DNA of 64,000 nucleotides, taken from assembly GCF_041438865.1 (NCBI RefSeq), contig NZ_CP109450.1, positions 4,609,001-4,673,000 of the forward strand. Reading direction: 5' to 3'. The stretch's first letter is position 1. The number at the start of each line of letters is the position of its first letter. This document shows positions 24,349 to 31,691 of the stretch, in pieces. The DNA is from Streptomyces sp. NBC_01471. GTDB taxonomy: Bacteria > Actinomycetota > Actinomycetes > Streptomycetales > Streptomycetaceae. The position numbers and the translations under genes were made by a program. The notes beneath the pieces were generated by a model, which saw only the letters and a program-made list of their open reading frames with translations, did no database searches and was not told the origin of the DNA.

Positions 24349-26673
24349 TCAGGTCCTTTCGGCGTGGGTCGCGGGCGCCGCGGGTGCGCTCGGCGCCGTG
24401 GGCACGGCGTCGCGCTTCGGCTGCGCCGGGAGCTGCTGGCGTACGAGCTCCAGGGAGCGGGTGACGGCGCCGACCTCGTCGTGGTGGCGCGGGTACAGGA
24501 CGGTGCGGCGGTCTCCGCCGGCGAGCGCCTCCGCCTGGTCGGCGAGCGCCCGCAGCGGGCGTACGACGATGATGTGCAGCCAGCCGAGGCAGGCGGCGAC
24601 GGCGGCCATCCCGAGCAGCCCGCCGAGCACGGTCAGGTTCTGCCTGCGGTACTCGGGGATGGCCAGGGAGCGGGCGGGCTGCTGGCTGACCACGGTCCAG
24701 CCGAGGGTCTTCGCCGCTCCGCCTCCGACGAAGGGCGCGGCCGCCGCGATCTGCACGGAGCCGCCGTCCCGGTAGAGGATGCCGCTGGGGTGCGGGCTCA
24801 CACCGGTCTTCTGGTTGGTGCCCGCGACGAGGGTGCTGAGGCGTTCGCCCGCGAGCCGGTGGAAGGCCTGGTATCCGGTGTTGCCCGCGATGATCCGCTG
24901 GTCGGCGTCGACCACCCGGACCTCGCCGAGACCGGGCCGCTTGAGCAGCGCGTTCAGGAACTCGATCCGGAACTCGCCGATCACGGTGGCGCCGCTGCGG
25001 CTGGGGATACCGGCGTATCCGGCGATGACCGGCTTCTTGCCCGAGTGGTTGAGCACCCGGATGAGATGGCCCGCCTTGACGCGGCTCACCGGCCGGCGGG
25101 GGGTGTCGCCCGCGTGGGCGACGACCTTCCCCGACGGGTCGACGACGTACAGCGACTGGTAGCGGTCGTGCTCCAGGCGGGTGCGCTCCAGGACGGTGCG
25201 CATGTCGGCGGGTGAGGTGTCGCTGCCGATCAGCGTGGCCACCGACAGCAGGTCGGCCTGGCCCTCGTTGAGGGCGCGGCGCACCCGGTCGGTGAGGGTG
25301 TCGGTGCGCTCGCGCTGGTCGTTGACGAGCTGCTGCGGTACGACGGCGGTGTCGTCGGCGCGGTTGAGGAGCAGCAGCATCGGCACGCACCAGACGAGCA
25401 GCAGTGCGCCGCAGACCAGGATGAGCCCGCGGCTGCCGAACCCGCCGATGCGGGCGAACCGGCCGCGCTCGGGGGGAGCGGTGGCCCCCGCCGGCTCGCC
25501 GAGCAGTTGGCGGCGCAGCCGCTCCAGCGCGTGTCCGATCCTCGCGGCCTCCCCGTACGAGGGGGAGTTGACCGGGCGGGTCAGGTCGCCGCGGGTCAGC
25601 CTGCGGCTCTCCAGGAAGAGCCGGATCAGCGGCCGTTGGACGGTGCCGAGCAGCAGGGCGACGGCGAGGGCCCCGATGACGACCAGTGCGCCGGCCGCGA
25701 TCAGGCCGAAGAGGGGTCCGGCGACGGCGGTGGGGTTCTCGGAGACCGGGACCATGGCCACGACGCTGAGGCCGAGACCGGTGGCGACGGTCGGTTCACC
25801 GGGCTGCGGCCCGGCGAGCGAGGCGTACCCGGCGACGCTCCGGTCGCCCGAGTGGACGTCGCCCACCAGACTGCCGCTGACACCGGGGAACCCGCCCGAG
25901 CCGGGCTCCCTGGCCGAGATGGGATTCCTGCGGACCTTGACCGATGCGGTCTTCGCGAAGCTCCTGAGCTGCTTGCCGGCGCGTTTGGCGTCGGCGCGCT
26001 GGGTGGCGGTGCGGACCTGCTCGGGCTCGGGGATGCCGTCGCTGGAGAGGATCTCCGCGGCGGTGTCGATGACGGCGATGGAGCGGAACTGGCCCAGGCT
26101 GATACCGGGGAAGCGCAAGTTGCTCGATGCGACGAGGAGTTGCTGCGGGGTGCCGGGCCACGACAGCACGGCGAAGGAGAGCAGCCGGGTCTCGCCGTTG
26201 GCGAGCCGCACCATGCGCGGACTGAGCCCGTCCTTGGCGCTGAGCTTGGCGGTGTCGACGGCGGTGAGGGGGACGTTCTCGCCGCGGGCGGCCAGCAGTT
26301 TGCCGGAGGAGATCTGGACGACGGCCGTGCCGGTCCACTTCTGGTAGACGCTGCTGACCTTGTCGAGCACGGCGTCGGGCGACGCGGGCGCCCCGGCGTT
26401 GAAGAGGCTCGCGGTCCGGCCCAGGTCGGTGAAGCTCTCGTCGATCGACGCGCGCAGGGCGATGGCGCCGTCCTCGGCGAACTGCTGCTGCGAGGTCAGC
26501 ACGGCCTTGGCGACGGGATCCTGCACCGTACGCCCGAGGTTGAGGGCGGTGATCCCGGCCAGGGAGAGCAGCAGGACCGAGAGGACCGCGATGGGCGGTC
26601 GTATGCCACCCAGCAGCGACATGTCGGCCCGGCGGCGGACCTTGTGTCGCCGCTTCACGGGCGTGGCGGCCAT
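24349..26673 (-). CDS. Tandem Cache-like/HAMP membrane sensor without output domain
   Basis: A 774-residue membrane protein made of two similar modules. Module 1: span at ~27-47, extracellular domain 48-315, span ~318-345, HAMP-like helix 346-392. Module 2: span ~416-437, extracellular domain 438-670 (Cache-like: LYVVDPSGKVVAHAG, VRVVDADQRIIAGNTG), span ~675-700, HAMP 700-750, then a short Ala/Pro tail. There is no kinase, cyclase or methyl-accepting domain. The position between capA and pgsB suggests it senses or scaffolds the exported polymer; this is inference. Confidence 0.75.
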   Translation of the reverse strand: MAATPVKRRHKVRRRADMSLLGGIRPPIAVLSVLLLSLAGITALNLGRTVQDPVAKAVLTSQQQFAEDGAIALRASIDESFTDLGRTASLFNAGAPASPDAVLDKVSSVYQKWTGTAVVQISSGKLLAARGENVPLTAVDTAKLSAKDGLSPRMVRLANGETRLLSFAVLSWPGTPQQLLVASSNLRFPGISLGQFRSIAVIDTAAEILSSDGIPEPEQVRTATQRADAKRAGKQLRSFAKTASVKVRRNPISAREPGSGGFPGVSGSLVGDVHSGDRSVAGYASLAGPQPGEPTVATGLGLSVVAMVPVSENPTAVAGPLFGLIAAGALVVIGALAVALLLGTVQRPLIRLFLESRRLTRGDLTRPVNSPSYGEAARIGHALERLRRQLLGEPAGATAPPERGRFARIGGFGSRGLILVCGALLLVWCVPMLLLLNRADDTAVVPQQLVNDQRERTDTLTDRVRRALNEGQADLLSVATLIGSDTSPADMRTVLERTRLEHDRYQSLYVVDPSGKVVAHAGDTPRRPVSRVKAGHLIRVLNHSGKKPVIAGYAGIPSRSGATVIGEFRIEFLNALLKRPGLGEVRVVDADQRIIAGNTGYQAFHRLAGERLSTLVAGTNQKTGVSPHPSGILYRDGGSVQIAAAAPFVGGGAAKTLGWTVVSQQPARSLAIPEYRRQNLTVLGGLLGMAAVAACLGWLHIIVVRPLRALADQAEALAGGDRRTVLYPRHHDEVGAVTRSLELVRQQLPAQPKRDAVPTAPSAPAAPATHAERT

Positions 26674-27082
26674 GAGCGTTCCCTTTCTGGGACTTCACTG
26701 ATCGAGACAGCGGGTGGTCGGGACAGCGGGTGAGTGGGCGGGCATGTGTGATCGGGACAGCGGGTGAGTGAGCCGGCGTGTGTGGTCGAGGCGGCGGGTA
26801 ATTTGAGCCAGCAGGGTGATCGGGACGGCGTTGATCGCGACAGCAGGTGATCGCGACAGTGTGTGATCGGAACGCCGTCGCGGAAATGCATGACCCGTTC
26901 GAATAAAGAACGGTTGTAGGGAAAGTGTCAGGTGTGACCCAGCCCACGCAACCGGTCCGGGCCGACCGCGGGGGCGGCCCACCCGGCCGTCGTACGGAGG
27001 TGTCACTCCGGTAACCGGGACGCCTCCCGGACGCCCCCGCCCGTTCATCCGACGACCCCGGCCTCATCGGCCGCACCGCAGG
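26674..27082 (-). repeat. Spacer with eight degenerate TGATCGSGACAG repeats
   Basis: A 409-base gap between capA and the sensor gene. From 26699 to 26877 it holds about eight imperfect copies of TGATCGGGACAGCGGG (starts near 26699, 26716, 26749, 26783, 26817, 26832, 26848, 26864). Spacing tightens to 15-16 bases in the last four. No gene lies here. It may carry the promoter of the downstream sensor-pgsBC-NlpC unit and regulator sites. Confidence 0.65.
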
Positions 27083-28306
27083 TCAGCCGGGCAGACTCTC
27101 CAGTGGCTTGAGCCCGTCCTGAGCCGCACCGCGGTTGAGCATCGTGCCCTCCGTGCGCTCGAACGCCAGCCGGTAGCGGGCCTTTTCCTCGGCGGTCAGC
27201 TTCCCGCCGTCGCGCAGTGCCGCCGCCACGTCGATGAGCCGGTGGTCCTGCACCGCGTCGGCGGCCGGCGGGTTCGCGGCGTCGGACTCGGGCGGAATGG
27301 AGACGAGCGTCGGTACGTAGCGTGCCCGGACCTTCCACGCACCGCCCCGCTTCTGGAACTCGAACCAGCCGATGACGCCCTCCTCGGTCAGCCCGGACGG
27401 CACCTCGTGCCGTGCGACCTGATTGCCGAGTCCGTACGCGATCCAGGTCCCGTCGACCTTCTCCATCGGCTGGACGGCATGGGCGTGGTGGCCGATGACC
27501 AGATCGATACCGGTCTCACGGGCGATCCGGCGGGCCAGCCCGATCTGCCCCGAACTCGGCTCGGGGTGGTGCTCGCGGCCCCAGTGGATGCTGAGGATCA
27601 CCACATCGGCGCCGGCTGCACGGGCGCGCTGCTCGGCCTTCTTGATCTTGTCGAAGGCCGTCTGGTTGGCGAGCCAGGGCTTGTCCGCCGGGACCTCGCG
27701 CCCGTTGAACCCGAAGGCGTACGAGATCTGCGCGACCTTGACGCCCTTCACGTCCATGATCAGCGGCTTGTCGGCCTCCGCGCTGCTGCGTGCCGAACCG
27801 GTGTGCTTCAGCCCGGCCTTGTCGAGCGCGTCGAGGGTGCGCTTCACACCGGAAGCGCCGTGGTCGAGCGTGTGGTTCGAGGCGGTGGAGCAGGTGTCGT
27901 ACCCGATCTTCTTGACCGCGGTGGTGATCTGCGGGGGCACCAGGAAGTCCGGGAAGCTGCGGAAGGGGCCGTTGGGCTTGCCCACCACCGGCTCGAAGTG
28001 GCAGATCGCCAGATCGGCCCGGGAGATGACGGGCTGCACCCCGGCCATCAGCCGGTAGAAGTCGAGCCCCTGCTTGCCCTCGGCCCTGGCGTCCTTGCGG
28101 GCCTGCTCGATCAGGGGCGGATGGATGAGAATGTCCCCGGCCGCCGCCACCGTGAACGACGGCCCGTCGCCCTTGCCCGATTCGTCCGTACCCGACTGGC
28201 CCGGACCGCCGCCCCCGTTCAGGAGCGAGCACCCCACGGCGGTCAGTGCGAGGAGGGCCGTCGCTGCGGCGCGGGTTGTGAAGGGAACGTTAGTGCGTCG
28301 GGTCAC
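27083..28306 (-). CDS. CapA/PgsA-like lipoprotein
   Basis: A 407-residue CapA-family protein (calcineurin-like fold) of PGA export or synthesis loci. The signal peptide ends in the lipobox AVGC, so it is lipidated and extracytoplasmic. Motifs: AAGDILIHPPL, NHTLDHGASG, HWGREHHPEPS, IGHHAHAVQPME. They match the metal-ligand pattern seen in CapA proteins. GTG start at 28306. It is first in the gene order capA-sensor-pgsB-pgsC-NlpC, but the 409-base gap behind it suggests a separate or internal promoter. Confidence 0.88.
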   Translation of the reverse strand: MTRRTNVPFTTRAAATALLALTAVGCSLLNGGGGPGQSGTDESGKGDGPSFTVAAAGDILIHPPLIEQARKDARAEGKQGLDFYRLMAGVQPVISRADLAICHFEPVVGKPNGPFRSFPDFLVPPQITTAVKKIGYDTCSTASNHTLDHGASGVKRTLDALDKAGLKHTGSARSSAEADKPLIMDVKGVKVAQISYAFGFNGREVPADKPWLANQTAFDKIKKAEQRARAAGADVVILSIHWGREHHPEPSSGQIGLARRIARETGIDLVIGHHAHAVQPMEKVDGTWIAYGLGNQVARHEVPSGLTEEGVIGWFEFQKRGGAWKVRARYVPTLVSIPPESDAANPPAADAVQDHRLIDVAAALRDGGKLTAEEKARYRLAFERTEGTMLNRGAAQDGLKPLESLPG

Positions 28307-28326
28307 CCGTGTATTTTTACTTCAAT

Positions 28327-29448
28327 ATGACGAGTCCTTGGGCCGGTAAAACGGTGATCTTCGCGATATCGCTGGTCACGGCGTTGGTAGTGGTGGCTGT
28401 GGTGCTCGTCACGTCCAGCGGGGAAGGGGATTCCGTAAAGGGCGGACCGCAGCGTGCCCGGCCCCGCGAGCGGGTCGACCTCGCCGCGCGGATCGACGAC
28501 TTCACCCGGCAGACGATCCGCCGCAGCGCCTACCGCCCGCCCACCGCCCAGGAGCGCCACGCGGTCGCCGACGGCGTCGGCCTGTATCTGGACGGACGCC
28601 GTACGGAGGCCGCGAGGCGCCTGGCCGAGGTCGACTTCGGCCTCTCCGTCTTCACCGACACGGCCACCGGCCGCCCCTTCGCCGAGATCGCGGACCGGGC
28701 CAGGGAGGCCACCCGGGGGTGGGGCCGGGTGTACGTGGACCTGCCGCAGGACCGGACAGACGGGGTGGGCGGGGCTTCCGGCGACCGGCTGCGGCCGGCG
28801 GCGACGTGGTCCGTGCAGGTTCCGCACCCGGTCGCGGATGCCGACAGCGAGAAATTGGGGGTGGGGGCCTGGCGTGCCACGCCCGGTGGGGTGCTGGTGC
28901 TGGCGGGCGCCAACCGCAGGGCGGGCGAGGGCGGCGCGGCGGATGTGGCCCACCGCCGCGACACCGTCTTCCACGCGGTCTGCGCCGAACTGATCGCCCA
29001 CCGGCTGCCGGGCATCCAGGTGCACGGCTTCGCCAACTCCACGGAGCCCGACTACGACGTGATCGTCTCCACCGGCCGGGGCGACCACGGCCGCACCTGG
29101 GGCGAAGGCCTGGCGGCAGCGCTGTCCCGGCAGGGCTTCGACGTCTGCCGGGTCTGGGTGCGCCGCTGCTCGCTCGAAGGCCGTACGAACGTCCAGGGGA
29201 GGGCCGCCGCCGACGCCGGACTGCCTTTCCTGCATGTGGAGTTCAGCCGCTCGATCCGGGAGTCGCCGGCGCGGATCGCGCGCGCGGTGAAGGCGATCAG
29301 GGAGGCGGCGGGGCTCGCGGGCGGCACTGACCGGCCGGGGGCCGGTGCGCGTCTGAGCGACGATGCGGGTGCGCACCCGGGCTCCGGAACTGATGCCGGA
29401 ACTGACGCGGTCGGGGGCGCGACGGCAGGGGCGGCCCAGATGTCTTGA
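28327..29448 (+). CDS. Membrane-anchored extracellular protein, possibly PGA-hydrolase-like
   Basis: A 373-residue protein: a single N-terminal membrane span (about 8-30), then an extracytoplasmic domain, then a disordered Gly/Ala/Asp tail. Conserved-looking segments are VPHPVADADSEKLG, LVLAGANRR, DVAHRRDTVFHAV, VHGFANS and FLHVEFSRSIRES. The last two resemble the second half of PghP-type (zinc carboxypeptidase-like) poly-gamma-glutamate hydrolases. This likeness is from memory and weak. The start ATG is 20 bases from the divergent capA start, linking it to the PGA-like locus. Function unproven. Confidence 0.6.
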   Translation: MTSPWAGKTVIFAISLVTALVVVAVVLVTSSGEGDSVKGGPQRARPRERVDLAARIDDFTRQTIRRSAYRPPTAQERHAVADGVGLYLDGRRTEAARRLAEVDFGLSVFTDTATGRPFAEIADRAREATRGWGRVYVDLPQDRTDGVGGASGDRLRPAATWSVQVPHPVADADSEKLGVGAWRATPGGVLVLAGANRRAGEGGAADVAHRRDTVFHAVCAELIAHRLPGIQVHGFANSTEPDYDVIVSTGRGDHGRTWGEGLAAALSRQGFDVCRVWVRRCSLEGRTNVQGRAAADAGLPFLHVEFSRSIRESPARIARAVKAIREAAGLAGGTDRPGAGARLSDDAGAHPGSGTDAGTDAVGGATAGAAQMS

Positions 29449-29484
29449 CCCCGCAGAATTGGTGTCTTGACCCCCGCAGAATTG
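29441..29484. repeat. Short direct repeat over a stop codon
   Basis: Two near-identical 21/22-base copies (29441-29461 and 29463-29484) beginning TGTCTTGACCCC and ending CAGAATTG; the second has one extra C. The first copy contains the stop codon of the upstream gene. Confidence 0.8.
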
Positions 29485-29571
29485 TTGACGCGACTGGTGG
29501 GCGGGTTGGTTGGCCGGTCAGAGGTGATGTTCCGCTGCCTGCCGCCGCGTTGAGTGGCAGGATCCCCGTAC

Positions 29572-30960
29572 GTGAGCCACGACCGCAGCGTGTTCATGAC
29601 CATCGCGAGGACCGCAGCCCCGCTCTATGTGACGACCCTTGCCGCGTCGGCGGGTTCGCTCGTCGACACGGTACTGCTGGGCCGGCACGCGACCGCCTCG
29701 CTGGCCGCGTTCGCGGTGGCGGTGGCGGTCTTCGGGCCCGCCACCGCCACCGTGGCGGGCGCTCTGCGCGGGGTGATGCCGTTCATCACGCCCCACCGTG
29801 AGGACCCGGACGAACCGCTGCCCCTGGTCCGGAGCGGGATGTGGCTGGCGTTCGCGGTGGGCGGGGTGTGCGCGGCCGTGGTCGCCGCGGTACCGCTCAT
29901 CGGCGGACTCTGGGGCGTACAGCCGACCGTGCTCCACCAACTGGGCCCGCTGCCCTGGCTGCTGGCGGCAAGTGTGCTGCTGATCGCCGTCGGCGGATCC
30001 GCGACCTCGGTCCTGGTCGCACTGGGCCACTCCGCTCAGGTGATGCGCTCCGGCCTGGTGGGCACCGCCGTATCCGTCACGCTGTCGATCCTGCTGGTCG
30101 GCGGCCCGGGCCCGCTGCCGAGCCGGGGGCTGACCGGAGCGGGCGTGGCCATGCTCGCCTCCAGCCTGATCAGCACCGGCCTCAACCAACTGGCCCTGCG
30201 CCGGAGGACGGTACTCGCGGGGCGCCCGCTGCGGCCCGGCCGTCCGGACCCCCGGCGGGTGCTGCGGCTGGCCGCGGTGGGTATCCCGCTGGGCGGCACG
30301 GTCCTGGTGAAGTTCTCGGTCCTGGGGGTGCTGACGTTCGCCGCGGCCCGGATCAGTACGGATGCGGCGGCCGTGCACGGCGTCTCGGAGTCGCTGGTGA
30401 ACGTCATCTTCACCGCGGCGGTCGCGGTCGGCCAGTCCACGGTCCCGCTGATCGCCGACTACGCGTCGAGGCAGGATCTCAGGAGGATCCGCCGCAGTGT
30501 GGGGGCGGGGGCCCGGGTGGCCCTGAGTGCGGTCACGGTGCTGGGAGCGGCGCTGCTGGCACTGCGTGTTCCCGTGGTGGGCCTGTTCACGACGGATCCC
30601 TCCCTCGGCCACCAGGTGAGGGAACTGCTGCCCCTGGTCCTCGCGGTGGTGGTCGCGGACGCACTGCAGGCGGTGGCGGGCTTCGCCCTGGTCGGCCTCA
30701 GACGGACGGGCCCGAGCCTGGTGTCAACGGTGCTGTGGTTCGGGGTACTTGCCGTGCTGGCGGTTCCGGTGGCCGACACGTACGGCTTGACCGGCCTGTG
30801 GGCGGCGCTTGCGTGTGCGAACCTCCTGCAGGCCGGGACCAAGACGTACTCGTTCCTGCGGCACAGCCGGCGGATGGTGGGGGCGGGCGCGTCCCCCGTA
30901 GCCCATACGGGTGGCGGCAGCGGGTCCGCAGGACGCACCACGGCCGAACGGCGAGGCTGA
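29572..30960 (+). CDS. MATE family efflux protein
   Basis: About 462 residues with 12 predicted spans. The opening (TIARTAAPLYVTTLAASAGSLVDTVLLGR) and the symmetrical second half (LRLAAVGIPLGGTVLVKFSVLGVLT) match MATE multidrug or toxin exporters. They use Na+ or H+ gradients; the substrate is unknown. Start options are GTG 29554, GTG 29572 (AGGA 9 bases upstream, preferred) or ATG 29596. A zinc-ribbon gene follows 25 bases later on the same strand. Confidence 0.8.
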   Translation: MSHDRSVFMTIARTAAPLYVTTLAASAGSLVDTVLLGRHATASLAAFAVAVAVFGPATATVAGALRGVMPFITPHREDPDEPLPLVRSGMWLAFAVGGVCAAVVAAVPLIGGLWGVQPTVLHQLGPLPWLLAASVLLIAVGGSATSVLVALGHSAQVMRSGLVGTAVSVTLSILLVGGPGPLPSRGLTGAGVAMLASSLISTGLNQLALRRRTVLAGRPLRPGRPDPRRVLRLAAVGIPLGGTVLVKFSVLGVLTFAAARISTDAAAVHGVSESLVNVIFTAAVAVGQSTVPLIADYASRQDLRRIRRSVGAGARVALSAVTVLGAALLALRVPVVGLFTTDPSLGHQVRELLPLVLAVVVADALQAVAGFALVGLRRTGPSLVSTVLWFGVLAVLAVPVADTYGLTGLWAALACANLLQAGTKTYSFLRHSRRMVGAGASPVAHTGGGSGSAGRTTAERRG

Positions 30961-30985
30961 GGGGGATGGCCGAGGAGAGACTCCC

Positions 30986-31201
30986 ATGCTGCTGAACCCC
31001 CCGCAATGCCCGCACTGCCGCGAACACCGCCCCCTGTGGAAGGACACCAGCACGACCGCTCCGAAGCTGCCGGACCGATGGCGCTGGTACTGCGCAGGGT
31101 GCCGACAGGTGTGGGAGCCCACCGATGACCACCGGGTGAGGTACCGGGGGGTGCCCGCAGCGCCGGGCCTGCCGGTACTGATCCAGTCCGGGATGCGATG
31201 A
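30986..31201 (+). CDS. Small zinc-ribbon protein
   Basis: A 71-residue protein with two CxxC knuckles (CPHC at residues 8-11 and CAGC ~25 residues later) around a basic Trp-rich middle, a typical treble-clef or zinc-ribbon layout. A GAGGAG ribosome site precedes the ATG at 30986. It is probably co-transcribed with the MATE gene. Role unknown. Confidence 0.6.
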   Translation: MLLNPPQCPHCREHRPLWKDTSTTAPKLPDRWRWYCAGCRQVWEPTDDHRVRYRGVPAAPGLPVLIQSGMR

Positions 31202-31307
31202 GTCCGAGTCCACGCCACCGGACTCATCGCGTCGGTTGCCGGTTGCTGCTCAAGAAGCGTGCCCGAGCCTGAGCGGCCCTGCCCCGTTGATGTCGGCCGT
31301 AGATGTC

Positions 31308-31342
31308 AAAGACCCTCAGCCGTGATCGGCTGAGGGTCTTTT
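31308..31342 (-). terminator. Native tRNA-Arg terminator, separated by insertion
   Basis: Perfect 15-bp stem (AAAGACCCTCAGCCG at 31308-31322 with 31327-31341) and 4-base loop, adjoining the left repeat. If the element were removed, this hairpin would sit directly behind the 3' end of tRNA-Arg (51626) on the minus strand, so it is very likely that tRNA's own terminator. Confidence 0.8.
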
Positions 31343-31345
31343 CGC

Positions 31346-31390
31346 TTGTGCCCCCGGCAGGATTCGAACCTGCGACACCCGCTTTAGGAG
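31346..31390. repeat. attL: 45-bp repeat with tRNA-Arg 3' fragment
   Basis: Identical over 45 bases to 51623-51667. It copies the 3' part of tRNA-Arg (T-arm, variable loop and anticodon-stem side) but then diverges, so this copy is not a working tRNA. It marks the left end of the integrated element. Confidence 0.93.
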
Positions 31391-31691
31391 TGGGGCGGAA
31401 TCCCTGATCGAGGGTGCTCGTACGTGCCGGATGCTGCTGTCCTTGCTGGTCAGCACCATCCGGTATGTCGTTTGATTCTGCTCGTGACGGTTGGTGCTCT
31501 GCCGTCCGCTCACGCATCGCGCACGCAATTTCGGTCCTCTGACCAGCGCATTTTCCGTTGTAGCAGTGAAGCTTCGTCCGGACTCCAGCCCACATGAAGG
31601 TTCATGCGCCCTAAACGGCAGACCGCTTTGTGTCGAATCGGGTCGAGGCAAGATCAGCGCCTGGAGTGTCTCGTGTTCTGCTTGTTATGCC

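Larger units (their letters stand above)
31202..31691. other. Left junction of the mobile element
   Basis: A 490-base stretch without a gene I can support. It contains a hairpin terminator (31308-31342) and the 45-bp left attachment repeat (31346-31390). Beyond the repeat is ~300 bases of element DNA that is noticeably less GC-rich than the chromosome to its left. Confidence 0.7.

Noticed and set aside
22825..25215. 796-codon plus-strand frame across pgsB, pgsC and the sensor
   Set aside because: Antisense shadow; Arg/Val/Gly-rich without domains, opposite three coherent minus-strand genes.
26699..26877. CRISPR array
   Set aside because: Units are degenerate, spacing falls to almost no spacer, and there are no cas genes. 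Same reasoning for the 58.2, 58.35 and 60.1 kb repeats.
29441..29484. Insertion-sequence end
   Set aside because: The repeat is direct, only ~21 bases, and no transposase fragment lies near.
31349..31390. Second tRNA-Arg gene
   Set aside because: Only the 3' 42 bases are present; the sequence diverges before the anticodon stem is complete. It is the attL copy.
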